Origin: Monomorium pharaonis | Taxonomy: Eukaryota > Arthropoda > Insecta > Hymenoptera > Formicidae | Direction of reading: 5' to 3' | Length of the DNA stretch: 64,000 nt | NCBI RefSeq assembly: GCF_013373865.1 | Contig: NC_050469.1 | Coordinates: 13,054,740-13,118,739, forward strand | Part shown: in pieces, positions 28,401 to 46,532 of the stretch | Layout: the number at the start of each line of letters is the position of its first letter | How positions within the stretch are numbered: position 1 is the stretch's first letter | The notes under the pieces: generated by a model | Databases searched by the model: none | Told to the model about the DNA's origin: nothing | Seen by the model: only the letters and a program-made list of their open reading frames with translations | Translations under genes and position numbers: made by a program

Positions 28401-31400
28401 TTGAAGTAGCCATATATTACCATTCCTTTTTCTCTTCGACCCATTATACAATGTCGTTACATTTTTAGAAATATGTAACATAGTAAATATTTAAGAACTT
28501 TAAATTTAAAATCTAATGAACAACATTTTAATAAATATAACCGTTGAGTTTCAATTTAAAATATTAGTCATCAAACAGAGTTATTGTATAAAATATAAAT
28601 AGGTAGCTATATTACCACCTCCTCTAATCTCGGAAATATTTCAAACAAAACAAAAAATTCTAAGACAAGATTTTGAGATTCTTATATCAAAATGCCTTAT
28701 TAAAATTGGTTACTTTTGCTTACTAAAATAAACATAAAAATTCATTTAAAAAATATAATACTAATGCTATTTTATATTTAAAAAATTATAAACTTTGTAA
28801 TTTGTAATTATTATAACTTAAATTGTATATTATATATTATCACAGATAACAGGTGCAGGTCATGGTATCGGAAAAGAATTAGCGATTGGTTATGCTTTAT
28901 TAGGAGCAACAGTAGTATGTTGGGATATCAATGAAGTAACCAATAATCAGACCATGGACGATATTAAAAGAATGGGAAGAAATTCTGTATATGCATATAA
29001 GTAGATATCCTCTTTTCAAAAAGACCTTTTTTGGAATAAAAATATGATTCAAATAGAATTTACATGTTTATAAATATCTGTAAACACTCATAAAATTAAA
29101 ATTGAGAAATTTTTTTATAATCTTGAAAAATTTATACTGATTAAATTAATACTAATTAAAATTTGCGTACCATTTTACAGATGTAATGTAACAGATAGAG
29201 AAGAAGTTTTTAGAATAGCCGAGAAAGTAAAAAAAGAAGTAGGTGATGTTACCATCTTGGTCAACAATGCTGGCATAGTGTTTGTTAAATCATTCTTGAA
29301 TCAGAGCGTCGATGAAATTGCACGAGTCATAGATGTCAATGTAACAGCGCATTATTGGGTAATGCAAAATATCGAAGATTTCTAGAGATTACAAGATTAA
29401 AAAAATATATTATAAGATATAAGAAATAATCACTAATATAAATAATTATTATTTTATGATATATTTTATCAGCTTGCTATTGGCAAATAAAACATATAAC
29501 TAATTAAAATGTAAAACTAGCTTATGTTAGACAAGTATATAATTAAATTTTCAACAATCATTGTTCATAAAGAGATAATACTTTCAGACGTTGAAAGCAT
29601 TTTTACCAAGTATGATCAAAAAGAATCACGGCCATATTGTGGCACTTTCATCAATGGTAGGACTTTTGTGCGGTCCTTATAGTACAGTTTACAGTCCTTC
29701 AAAGTTTGCAGTCAAAGGTACCAACCTATTTTCAACATTAATAATTTAAAAAATATATGTAAATTTATAATAAATTTTTTAATGTGACTTTATTTTGTGA
29801 ATATATGGCAGCAATTATGGAAGCTATATCTGAAGAATTACGTATACTCAGTAATGGAAAGTCCTCTGTTAAATTCACTACTGTTTATCCGAACTTCGTG
29901 GATACCGGACTGGCTAAACCAAAAATTAGGTAATTTTACGATATTACATTATTGTAACAAATGTTGGCAATATCATACGCATCATACCCATTCTTTTTAT
30001 ATATTGCTTTATATTCAAGAAAATCACATTTTTGTTACATGTTGAAAGTAGTCCCTTTTGTGTCACTTTTTTATGAATAAATCACCGATTTCAGCACTTT
30101 AACATTATTGGACAGTTCTTATAGATCTTCTAATAGATGATGTAATGGATTGGACTTTGGCACTTGTGCCAGAAAGGTCAACTTCCCGCTTTTGTTACAC
30201 AATGTATTGTTATATTTTTATATTATTGTTATGCAACAAATCATGAGACACGGGCCAATTCACTATACTTTTAGTAAACTTTATTAAATTTACTAAAAGT
30301 ATAGTAAATTATCAATATATATAATAATTTTTTATTGCAAAAATATATAATATTCTAAATAAGATGCTTAATACTACAAAATGCATGATATCCGAACAAA
30401 ATTACCTTTTTTAAAAAAAGGTAAAAAAAGGCGCCAAGTGTGTGCGTCCATTAAAAAAACTATTATATTAGGTAAATTGTCTTACTGTCCTATTGTTTTG
30501 TCTTCTCTACACAAATAATGATATAAAGTAAATGCGCCAATTATAAAAATATTTATACAAAATTTATTTATTATAATTTTTTATTAAAATATTTAATAAT
30601 AAACGGACTTGATGATCAAATAATTTAATAATTAAAATCAACTAACGGGATTATAGTGAAGCAAAAACTTGGCGTGCCCGAGTCGTTAAAACGCAATGAA
30701 CCATCAATGTTAAACAATAAAAATATGGAAATTATTTGTAGAAATAAAATAATGAAAAAATGATAATCCATCAAAAATTTTACAAATAAAATATGTCAAG
30801 TACATAAACGCATTCAAAAATAGGACAAGATCGATACAATTGGACAAGTACATTTGAAAAAAAGACTTAAAAAAATCTTATAAAATCTATCAAAAAGTTA
30901 TTTAATAAATGAAAATGTTATCAATAAAAACAGATAATCAAGCAAAAACTGGTAGATAGTAAAACAAAACCCAAGCTACATTAATCGCATTCTTGTATAT
31001 ATTATACTTATTGATATCAATAACATAGTCTTGGAAATATTGAAAAAATGCGACCCGGGAACGCCAAGTTTTTGCTTTATTATAATCCCGTTAGTTGATT
31101 TTAATCATTCAATTATTTGATCATCAAGTCCGTTTATTATTAAATATTTTAATAAAAAATTATAATAAATAAATTTTGTATAAATATTCTTACAATTGGC
31201 GCATTTACTTTATATTATTATTTGTGTAGAGAAAACAATAAAATAATAGGACAGTAAGACAATTTACCTAATATAATAGTTTTTTTAGGGACGCACACAC
31301 TTTTTTTACCTTTTTTTAAAAAAGGTAATTTTGTTCGGATCCTCTTTACATCAGTAAAGTTATTTAATTAATAAGATATTTATAATGATTTAAAATTATT

Positions 31401-31869
31401 TATAGCTATTAGTAGCAAATGGCTTAATTTTATTTACTCATTTTTGTAGATTTTCATTAATGAAGCCACTTTTACCTCAAAAAGCAGCAGCTTTAATAAT
31501 TGATGCCCAAAGACGAAATCATGAAAACAAAAGCATACCTTCGTATATTTTACCCGTTTCTAAAATCTTAAGGTATGTAAAGTCATTAAAATTTACAAAT
31601 AAAAATTTAATTATAACACACACACACACACACACACAACACACACACACACATACACACATACACACATACAATATATTTCCAAATATATTCAAATATA
31701 TTCAAAAAATTAGAAATTAAACGTTTATGATGTAATATTAATAATATTAAATACATTTATATTATAATTTATATATCTATAATAAAAATATAATTTCAGA
31801 CATTTACCTGACAAAGCATTAAAGTGCGTATTGGACTTTATCGATGTAAGTGCTTATCCAGAACATTAA
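25492..31869 (+). CDS. SDR16C-type short-chain dehydrogenase, array gene C (304 aa)
   Basis: Same family and probable membrane-anchored NAD(P)-dependent dehydrogenase role as gene A. Coding exons: 25492-25632, 28846-29000, 29181-29358, 29588-29717, 29812-29929, 31450-31572, 31800-31869; the total of 915 nt ends TAA. All introns are GT-AG. The anchor helix spans about residues 5-25. TGAGHGIG is at 49-56, NNAG at 127-130, Ser in LSS at 179-180, and YSPSK at 193-197. Exon 5 is one codon shorter than in D. Exons 2-4 are nearly identical to gene A, and the first 150 bp of intron 1 also match A, so the duplication is recent. Intron 1 (3.2 kb) holds a MITE and an older repeat shared with gene D; intron 5 holds a 950-bp foldback. 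An AATAAA lies 93 bp after the stop. Confidence 0.9.
25796..26020. mobile_element. Palindromic MITE, CACTGAGAAAAAA family, copy 3 (best preserved)
   Basis: The ends are TA-CACTGAGAAAAAAAAGTAAT and ATTACTTTTTTTCTCAGTG-TA, so terminal inverted repeats are flanked by TA as in Tc1/mariner-type insertions. The interior is self-complementary (GCAAGCTGCCAAC / GTTGGCAGCCCGC). It lies in intron 1 of gene C and is absent from the matching part of gene A intron 1, so it inserted after or independently of that duplication. Confidence 0.85.
27955..28265. repeat. Dispersed repeat in gene C intron 1, shared with gene D intron 1
   Basis: This contains TTTACAGTTTTTGAGGAA, GACGAAACGTGTCGTCGCAC, AAGAATATTAAATTAAT and ATGTTTAAAACATTTATCGG in the same order and spacing as 41345-41600 in intron 1 of gene D. 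The D copy is part of a larger foldback. Its presence in the same intron of two paralogues suggests inheritance through the gene duplication. Confidence 0.75.
30390..31340. mobile_element. 949-bp foldback element with about 290-bp inverted arms
   Basis: The ends are ATCCGAACAAAATTACC and GGTAATTTTGTTCGGAT. The arms pair over almost 300 bp, including GGCGCCAAGTGTGTGCGTCC-type ends, GACTTGATGATCAAATAATT and TCAACTAACGGGATTATAGT, down to GCAAAAACTTGGCG. The central 360 bp are unpaired, AT-rich and non-coding. It sits in intron 5 of gene C. The high arm identity suggests recent insertion or arm conversion. Confidence 0.85.
31616..31668. repeat. (AC)n microsatellite with interruptions
   Basis: A CA-rich tract in intron 6 of gene C. 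Confidence 0.9.
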
Positions 31870-31961
31870 AAAATATTTACAAAGTTTATAAATTATATAA
31901 TAACATTTATTATTGCAATAAAAAATCCATCATTATGCATTACATAAGTGCACAAAAACTG

Positions 31962-31967
31962 AATAAA
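31962..31967 (+). terminator. Putative polyadenylation signal of gene C
   Basis: AATAAA 93 bp after the TAA of gene C, at a plausible 3' UTR distance. Confidence 0.5.
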
Positions 31968-31979
31968 GATTTTAATTAT

Positions 31980-32530
31980 ATAACTTTTTGACCCCTGTAA
32001 GCGACAAAAGAGCGACAAAATCGAGCATTACAAATCTTGAAAGGGCATTGTTCACAGAAAATTTTAAGACCGCAATCATGCAAGTAACAAAATCTTTCAA
32101 CTATCTGTTGGGAAAACCAGAACCTTTGTCAAGCTGCCCCTCTCCTCCGGACTTAAAAAAATATATTCAAAGCGCTCAAATAGAAGAAATGAGTACATCA
32201 AAATTTGTTGTTATTTTGTTGCTCTAGGATAGTGCGAAAACATTTTGGAAATGGATCATTTTTTAAAAGACACTTGTAAACCAACACTAAGTACATATGA
32301 GTATAACTTGGACAATGTAATAATTCCAAAATGTTTTTGCGCTACCTTAGACAAAATAGCAACAAATCTGGCTTTATTTTTTCAATTTGAGCACTCTGAA
32401 TACGTTTTTTTATTATGGGGAGAAGGCTAGCTTGATGGCAAGCTGGCCCCACCCCTTTCAAACGTCGTTTCCTGTTAAACGGCTTGAGCGACAAAATTCG
32501 GAATAGGACAATAAATTAGCGACAAAAGAA
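31980..32530 (+). other. Unrecognised ORF-rich stretch downstream of gene C
   Basis: Two short ORFs in different frames (31988-32227, 79 codons; 32245-32430, 61 codons) lie in sequence that is less AT-rich than its surroundings. The motif GCGACAAAA occurs four times around them (near 32000, 32011, 32490 and 32521). No family was recognised. A decayed transposon or a processed fragment are both possible. The frames are broken relative to each other, so an intact gene is unlikely. Confidence 0.25.
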
Positions 32531-34800
32531 CTAAATTTTATATGTGTGAATTTTTTATTTTTATATATGCCGTATTTTTCAATTTGACATTATTTTATGT
32601 CAGTGTAAAATTAAAATTAATCAAATAAAATTTAATTTTGATGTAATTTTAATGTAATTTTTTTATTTTCCTTAAAAATTTATAATTAATGATAACATAT
32701 TTCATTAATTCTGATGTTGAATTAGATTATTTTTAATACATGTAAGAATTTTACATACATACATATTTACATTTCATTAAACTTTCAAAGGTTAAAAAAA
32801 TACTTATGAAAAATTGCAATAATATTTGTAATCTTTTTTAATCATTAAACTTAAACTCTTGGCTATAAGTATTTTCATTATTTCAAGTAGTTTATATAAT
32901 TTCCCAATATTTACATTTTGTTATTATTTATCAATATAAAGGAAACGTTTTTCAGACAAACAAATTAGATAAATATCGTAAAAGAAGAAGAGATTTAAAA
33001 TAATTAAAAAATTGCTTAATATTGAATAGTGTTGTAATATTGTATAATAAATAGTGTTGCATTGTATAGTAATTATTTTACATAAGAAATAATTATTTAC
33101 AAGTAAAAGTATCCCTGTTCAGAATACAATACAGTAATTATTTTAACACATTATCAAATTGCTACAATTAATTTATTGCTAAAATTAACATGTTATCTAA
33201 CATTGTTATTGCATTCCCACACCATCAGTCTCTAAAATTAGTCATATAAGTATTAGTAGTTTCTATCTATATCTCGCACGAGTAAACGTGATACAATACA
33301 AGGCACTCAACTTTTAAATCTCACGATTGTATAATCAATTTCTTATTGACTACCATTCTGCTACTGTCATTATGAGCAATGTTAAACTTTGTATTCCTAC
33401 ATCATAAACTCGATTTAATTGTTTGATTATTCTACACTGAGTCGATTAAAAAAGAATTTCATTGAGTAAATATTGTTTAAATGAGCTTGGAGAACGGTTT
33501 GGACTTATTAGTTTGCCGATGATGATTATTTAGAAAGATACGATATTATTTTTCCTGTGGAGCTATTTTCGTCTAATCATCTAAAAATTGGTAAGTCTTT
33601 TTATCTTTGATCGAAAACGCATGTACATACATACATAATTCTTGCTAATTGGCTATTTTAAATACAAGTATTACATTATGCAACTATTCCATTACTTATA
33701 AATATTTATTTCATAATGTCACAGCTTTATTATCGCAACAACTGTATGTTGTCGAGGTTGAGCATTGACACAAGTCAATTTATTTCATACTTATTTGCTT
33801 CCTGAAGAAAAATTTTTTATTTTGATATTCCTGCTCGGCTTTATGATCAACCATATTTTCATACTTTGATTAGAATCAGTGATGTAAATCTGCTGATATA
33901 AATCTGCTATATATTATATATGTATTATATACAATTCAAGTCGAGATAACGGGATAAACCATCAATGACGGTCAATAATAGTCAATAGCGAATTTGACTG
34001 CTAAAGCAAGATTTCTTGTATGCAATTTGTACATTTTCTGGTTCTTACAAACTACGCACCATTACTTTCTTGAAACATATTCATTTGAGTTAAACCTTAA
34101 TATTAAGTTGATATTCTGATTCACTCAATTTAATAACTGCGTTTTAAGTAACAATTCGAATAAACTAGAAAATATACAAGAAATAAATTATACAAGAAAT
34201 ATTTTTTTATTTGTATTAAAATCCATTATGATAGTTATTAATCTGTCTTAAATAAAATACAAGTTACCTAGTAAATATCAAATTGAATTGATAAATTAAG
34301 AATCTACATAAGTTCATCATAAAGACATTTCGTCAATTCAGTAAGTAAGACGAGATTAATACACATACACGCGAGCGCACGCACACGCACACGTACGGAC
34401 GCAGCATGTATGTATTTAGAATATATTTACGCAAACATATATTTTTATTAAAATTGAATAAAACATTTTAGAAATAAATATATACACAGATATGCGCATT
34501 ATTTTATTTATTAATTTCGTAAAAAAGCAAACTTTTTGCAAATAAAGTAATAAGCGATTTTAATTATTTTTATTACGTTTTTTGAATAGTTATATTATTC
34601 AATCAAAAATGTTTTCAAAAACCGGTTATAAACGTTTCAAAGAAACGGTTTGTGAAATATTTTGGAAACAAAAGACAAACTACCTGGACTCTCTTTATAA
34701 TATAAAAAAATTAATCAAATTTTCTTCAGACCGATCTATTATTAAATCAATAATGTTATGAGATTTGTCACAAAATGGTCTATTGTTTAATCTAAATTTA
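32531..34800. other. AT-rich spacer between genes C and D
   Basis: About 2.3 kb with no supportable gene, RNA gene or clear repeat boundary. Confidence 0.5.
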
Positions 34801-35089
34801 TTGAAAAAACTAGCTATGCCCTGCCACGCGTTGCTGTGGCTCTCTATTCTTATGCTACGTTTTTTTCAAATTTTCTTTGCTTTTGTTGTTTAACTTTCAA
34901 GAGCCTTGCTTTACTGTTGCTCTTTGTATTTTATTTTTAAATAAGCATTTATTTATCTTTAATAAATCTAATATTCATTTATTCACGTACTTCTAACTTT
35001 TTTTTCTAAAGCTGCCATGGATTTAGAAATCCATTCAAAAGACTGTTTTAAATAAGTTTCATTTTTTCAATAAAATAACAGCCATCTTT

Positions 35090-35374
35090 GGGTGCATTCC
35101 GATATTCACTGCCAGTACTAACAACGTGTCGTCGTAAAGCAATGTTAGCGATGCGTTCCGTAATTGCTTATAACACTTTCTTCGCCCTATAACGGAACGA
35201 CAATCACTGCACTGCAAATGCCTTACCTCGCCAACCGCAGTAACAAAAGCAGGAAGTGACGACAAAATCGATGACGTCACACGCTTTCACAAGTTCATTG
35301 AAAGTTTACTGCAGCGCATTTTGGAACGTACTCACAACACTGTCAGTACTGGCAGTGAATATCGGAATGCACCC
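35090..35374. mobile_element. MITE with GGGTGCATTCCGATATTCAC termini
   Basis: The left end GGGTGCATTCCGATATTCAC continues TGCCAGTACT. The right end AGTACTGGCAGTGAATATCG continues GAATGCACCC, a perfect terminal inverted repeat of about 30 bp over a 285-bp element. It is flanked by TTT on both sides. The interior is GC-richer and non-coding. It lies inside the composite repeat 34815-36475. Confidence 0.85.
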
Positions 35375-35417
35375 TTTATTTTTCTTATTACCTTAATTTA
35401 AACACAATAGAAACATT

Positions 35418-35976
35418 CTTCGCCTCTCCCGGTCTCTCCCGTCTCTCCCCGTCTCTCCTGGTCTTTACCCGTCTCTCCTCGCCTCTCCCGGTCTCTCCTC
35501 GTCTCTCCCCGTCACCCCCGGTCTCTCCCTGTCTCTCCTGGTCTCTCCCCGTCTCTTCCCGTCTCTACTCGTCTCTCCCAGTCTCTCTCCGTCTCTTCCG
35601 GTCTCTCCCCGACTCTCCCGGTCTCTTCCCGTCTCTCCCGGTCTCTTCCCGTCTCTCCCGGTCTCTCCCCGTCTCTCCCCATCTCTACCCGTCTCTCCCT
35701 GACTCTCCCGGTCTCTTCCCGTCTTTCCCCGTCTTTCCCGGTCTCTCCCGGTCTCTCCCCGTTTCTCCCCGTCTCTCCCCGTCTCTCCTGGTTTCTTCCC
35801 GTTTCTCCCCGTCTCTCCCCGTCTCTCCTGGTTTCTTCCCGTCTCTTCCCGTCTCTCCCGGTCTCTCCCCGTTTCTTCCCGTCTCTCCCGGTCTCTCCCG
35901 GTCTCACCCCGTCTCTCCCGGTCTCTCCCCGTCTCTCCCCGTCACTCCCGGTCTCTCCCCGTCTCTCCCCGTCTCA
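35418..35976. repeat. 10-bp minisatellite, CCCGTCTCTC / CCGGTCTCTC, about 560 bp
   Basis: About 55 copies of a CCCGTCTCTC-type decamer, alternating CCCG and CCGG forms and with C/T transitions. The minus-strand ORF (35512-35907), a repeated RGETGRDGER-like peptide, is a by-product because 10 bp x 3 keeps the frame open. It is GC-rich in an otherwise AT-rich region and lies between genes C and D. Confidence 0.95.
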
Positions 35977-36475
35977 ATGTGTCAAAATTTCAATAATATT
36001 AATGAAAAACTATTTTTTACAGTTAAATTATGGCCATCATTTTTGAAACATCGGTATATCCAAAATCAAACCCCATAAGAACACTCCCGTTTTCGAATGC
36101 AACATTGTGTCAAAATTTCAAATCCTGCCATTGATTCTAAATTGTCATATACACGCTAAAAGAAACATTCTCAAATTAAAGGCTTGCATTTATGAAACGA
36201 CCGTAATAAATCTAATATTCATTTATTCACGTACTTCTAACTAAATTCAATACAACGTTGTGTCAAAATTACAAAAAAGTATCATTTAAAAAATATTGTT
36301 TAAATTTAAATTATGGCCATCATTTTTGAAATACACGGTATTTCAAAAATCAGACCCCATAAGAACACTCTCGGTTACGAATGCAACGTTGTGTCAAAAT
36401 TTCAAAGCAATCGGTGAAAAACTTACGAAGATCTTAGATGAGGAACAAACATTTACATTTTTATTTGTATAGATT

Positions 36476-38208
36476 AATGGGACAATAGCAAAATTACCTT
36501 ACTCTAGACTTAAAAGTTTTTCTTGTAAATAAAATATTCTTCTCTTAACAATAATTACAATTGTTCCTGTTAATCTTATTCTATAATACATAAAAGAGTA
36601 AAATATCTTTTCTGAAAGTATTTATACACTTTTAGTAATAGTGACATATTACTTTTACAATAATGCAATTGTGATTTCAAATTACTCTTTTTTGAACATG
36701 ACTCTCTATAAAAAGTCTGGTAAAACTTTTAATCTTAGAAACCAGTAGTAAGTATAAAAAGTCTTCAGAGAGTGAACATATTCAACTATAATAGTTAGTC
36801 TTAAAATTACTCACTATTATAGTTGTAATTTTACATAAATTTTTTACAGTGCAGTTAAAAAATGATACAAACAAGATTTGAAGTCACATATCACAAAATC
36901 CAAGAGTCTTTCTTGACGATACATGATATAAAAAAATACAATTATTAATCAAATATCTTCCCTTGCATATATAGACTTTTGTAATAACTTTTATACCATA
37001 TAAATTAATTAAAACTAAATATATTGTAATTATTTTGCAACATTAAAATTCGTACGTGTATGTTATGTGTTTTATTTGCAAAGTTGGAAAAGTTAATATT
37101 TCTTCGATGTAAATACAGGCCCAAAAAATTGCTTTATATTATATGTAGGAACAAAGACTGTTTGGTTTAGTTTAATTTTGGTTTTTTTATTGCTTATCCT
37201 TAATTAACATTTTTTAACTAAAAGAAATAGTTAAAATTAAAATTTATTAATTAAAAAAATAATTAAAAGTTAAAAATTAACTTATTTAAAATTAACAAAA
37301 CTAAGTTAAAAATTAATAACTTTTTAATTTTATTATTTAACTTTTAACTTTCTAGTGACTATTCAATCCTGGTTACTTGTATGTTTTCTTCTCTACTTAT
37401 TATCTTTCGTCTACATTAGTGTTTTAATACAATTCTAAAAACTCAAACTCTAGTGTAAAAAAGTGCAAATAATGCACTTAAATATATATTTAATCGCATA
37501 AATATTCATATGTCAGCCTTCAATATGCAGTGTGCATATGGGTGACCGTTTTTTTGTATAAACGTGTAAAAATACGCATTAAAGCGTATAAAATTAGAAC
37601 ACAGAAATCTAATTTTACACAGATAAACCGTGTAAAAAAATTACACACGTACAAACGCGTAAAAAGTGACTACATGACTGTACACACTTAAGTGTGTAAA
37701 AATTACACTTAACTACACACTTGGATTTGCAGTGTATATACAAGCGTATTACAAAAAACTAATAAGTGATAAAAACGTCGAGTGTATACATACTCGCATA
37801 CAGGATCAATCCCACGCTCCACGTTTATATATTTAAATAAGACACGTGTTATTACCGTATCTTTTAATCATTCTCGCGTCACAAAGCTATAAAAAACTAT
37901 TACTATGTAAAAATAATCAATTACAATACGTAAACGGAAACAAAAAAAAGAAATTATAGCAAGATAAAAGATCAAAGTTTACATTTTTCCAGAACAAGAT
38001 ATGCCAATCCAATATTCTTTTATTGCCGACAGCAGTTGACTATGATACTCTTCTGAACGAACTACACCTTTTTAAAATTCTAATAAAGGTACATTACTTA
38101 TTTCTATTTTCGATTCTTTATTGATTCTTATATTATTCCTCCGATTTCTTGTTGATTTATTATGCAGCGTTATTACATTTTTATAAATAACATTTCAAGT
38201 ATTAGTTA
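36476..38208. other. AT-rich spacer
   Basis: It holds a small hairpin near 36785-36832 (AACTATAATAGTTAG / ACTATTATAGTT). It also holds a region of AAGTTAAAAATTAA-type sequence near 37230-37360, similar to 13340-13500, and GTGTAAAAATTACAC-like repeats near 37610-37720. No gene. Confidence 0.45.
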
Positions 38209-38210
38209 TA

Positions 38211-38671
38211 CACTGAAATCCCGCGTTAATGGATTATTCACGGCTCTAGTCTACTAACGCGGGGTGATCTATTGCTGGATTTCATTTCCACTCCGTGAAA
38301 TTCAAGGACGTTGCAATACTGTCATCTAGTCGGTTTATGATTATATTTCAAAATTAAATATATTCAGCACTTAATTAATAAAATTAAAAAATGTATTTAA
38401 AATTTTTTAATATGTATAAAAATATTATTAGACAAAATCCAGCTTTAATCGCAAATTTTATTTTTATGTTAAGCATATTCGTTTTTGTTTTTCTAAAATA
38501 TTAGTCATTTTTTAATGAAGTGATTAGATCACAATTTTGCACAAATCTTAACCTACGTGAACACAAAACTACACAAATTACACACTACGCAATGCTAACT
38601 GATCTGCGACAAGTGTATGTGGAGGTGATAGTTTCTACTAACGCAAAGTTGACTAACGTGGGATTCCAGTG
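38211..38671. mobile_element. MITE with CACTGAAATCCCGCGTTAA-type termini, TA target site
   Basis: The left end CACTGAAATCCCGCGTTAAT pairs with the right end (reverse complement CACTGGAATCCCACGTTAGT). Both sides are flanked by TA (38209-38210 and 38672-38673). GTCTACTAACGCG and TTTCTACTAACGCA are further related internal repeats. Short ORFs inside have no transposase motif. The TA duplication and CA(C/G)T-type ends suggest a pogo/Tigger or Tc1/mariner-derived MITE. Confidence 0.75.
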
Positions 38672-38673
38672 TA

Positions 38674-39574
38674 GGGTAAACTCGGGTAAGATGGCCATAG
38701 TTTTTTTAAATGCAAAAAACATACTTTTATTTTTATTATTTTTTAATAGCATTTGGTATATTACTTCATTAAAGCTTTAAGTATGTAAAACTATCGACGT
38801 TAAAGAGAAAATACTTAATAAAAATTTTTTATTATCAAAATATTGAAATATTAACATTGGCCATCTTTCACAACTTTTAGGGAAAAGATGGCCATAGTAT
38901 TATAGAACAGTTGGTTACATTTTTTATGTACTTAACATTTATAGAATAATGAAAAAACTTATAATTTTACATATTTAGTTTTATTGCTACATATTATCAC
39001 ATATTTAATTTTATTTTTAAATATTTTTCATATTAAATGTTCACACAAGTTAGGATCAATTTAATTCATTGTCATTAGTATAAAAAAATACATATGATAT
39101 GTGAAATTAAAATATTAGGTGCATAACTTAATTCTCGTCTTTTTTAATAAAATATATACATAAACACTTACCCCAAAATGTCATGGGCTATCTTGCCCAA
39201 ACTAAAAAAGATAATCATAGTATTTATTTAAAAAATAGAAAAGGAAATAAAATATATAATTGCACATTACAATTTACATATTTTTGTTACGTGGGTAACG
39301 TTCATTGCAACAGCACAACTGTATTTTATTCAACATTGTGGCAGTTTCTAATGAACACGTGAAAAACTTTGCAGGCAGTCAAAAATAAAAACGTGATGTA
39401 ACATCTACAATATCATTATTTCGAATAGTATACGCACATAAATTAGAGTAAATATAAATTAAAAATATAAATTATCTTTGAAAATAATTACGAGAACACA
39501 TTATTTAGCAATTATTGGAGAAATTATAGCCATTGGCCATCTTTTCCGTATGGCCATCATACCCTAACTTACCC
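38674..39574. mobile_element. 901-bp element with GGGTAA...TTACCC termini, TA target site
   Basis: The left end GGGTAAACTCGGGTAAGATG continues GCCATAG. The right end reads GGCCATCATACCCTAACTTA then CCC. GATGGCCATA-type motifs recur inside both arms (near 38690, 38885, 39535 and 39550). It is flanked by TA at 38672-38673 and 39575-39576, sharing its left TA with the preceding MITE. No transposase ORF. Confidence 0.7.
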
Positions 39575-39909
39575 TACCATAATTTTGAGTCTTTTGAGAA
39601 TTGAACAACACATTGGTAGATGGAAATGTATGTGTGTTGAATTTTAATTTAAAATATTGGTTATTAATAAAATAATTATATAAAATGTAAATAAAGGACC
39701 ATAATACTACCTTCTATTTTATTAATATTAATTAAATGCATTTTAGTATTAAATAAAATACATAATTGCATAACCACATACATAAAAGTATAATTGTAAG
39801 AAAATATGCTATCTAATAGAAGAAAAATAAATGTATAAATTAACATATATTTTTATATCAACTAATATCAGCTTTATTTTTAAAAAGTTACTAATTTTTC
39901 AGATCAATT

Positions 39910-45672
<5,763 letters not shown>

Positions 45673-46108
45673 AAAGTAAAGGAATGATGTCAATACCGAT
45701 ATACTATTTTTATATTTGTACTTAATCGTATTTTTTAAGTAAAAACTAAAAATAACTTTAAAAATATAAATACAAACTAAAAAGTATCTTCTATCAAATA
45801 ATGTAACAGTTTTTGTAACATTTTGTAACATTTGTAAACAATGTTTTAAAACATTTATTTCTAATTTTGCAATAATTAAGATTTTTGTAAATCAGCAAAA
45901 ATGTTCATCTGACAAAATAAATATCAAAACTGAGATATTAAGTGTTATATTCTTCTTTTCTTAATTTTAACGTAAATCATCCATACAAAATATCAAAGAA
46001 CGTTACTTCATAAAAGTAACGCGTTTTGCGAATTATTATTATTATTTAGTTACATAATTACATACATTAATACATAAATCATCTTATGTATTAATATGTA
46101 TGTACATA
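45673..46108. other. 3' flank of gene D
   Basis: AT-rich. An AATAAA at about 45916 is the likely polyadenylation signal of gene D. No other feature. Confidence 0.4.
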
Positions 46109-46110
46109 TA

Positions 46111-46530
46111 GAGACCCGAAACCAGTACCAGTGCCTCCCAAAACAAGCACACACAGGAGAATACTGTGCGGGCTGTAACCTTTGGGTATCTGGCCGCGTC
46201 AGGTAGTAGAATTCGAGCACTCGATCCCGTTTTACTCAACTCTCTATAATTCCGTTATTTTTGCAGATATTGACATGAAACTTTCATTATATATTCTCGA
46301 AACTTGAAGTTTTGAGAAAATGTAAAAAAATCAATTTTTTTTACCCGCTAGGTAGGTGTAACCCCTTAAATTAGTTAACTTTTAGCATTTGACAGCTTTT
46401 GTCTTCATGATGTAAAAAGAAAGGTGATTTTATTTCCGAGGATATGCAGTAGCATGCATGTAGACATTTTGTTTTTTAGCATTTTAAACCAATCACGTTT
46501 GGTTTAAAATGTGTACTGGTTTCGGGTCTC
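46111..46530. mobile_element. 420-bp MITE with GAGACCCGAAACCAGTAC termini, TA target site
   Basis: GAGACCCGAAACCAGTAC at the left is repeated exactly inverted as GTACTGGTTTCGGGTCTC at the right, flanked by TA on both sides (46109-46110, 46531-46532). The interior has no ORF. A GGTAG(G/A)TGTAACCCCTTA motif inside recurs at about 46939 outside. Confidence 0.85.
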
Positions 46531-46532
46531 TA

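Larger units (their letters stand above)
34815..36475. repeat. Composite interspersed repeat with internal duplications
   Basis: It begins with CTATGCCCTGCCACGCGTTG (a small GC palindrome). AATAAATCTAATATTCATTT / ATTCACGTACTTCTAAC at about 34968 recurs at about 36209. A block with TTGTGTCAAAATTTC..., AATTATGGCCATCATTTTTG and CCCCATAAGAACACTC occurs near 35977-36120 and again near 36254-36405. The right end reads GTATAGATTA. It resembles a non-autonomous repeat broken up by the minisatellite and a MITE. The class is not identified. Confidence 0.5.

Noticed and set aside
35512..35907. 131-codon minus-strand ORF with a repeated RGETGRDGER-like peptide
   Set aside because: It is produced by the 10-bp minisatellite. 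All frames stay open there, and there is no start context or flanking exon.
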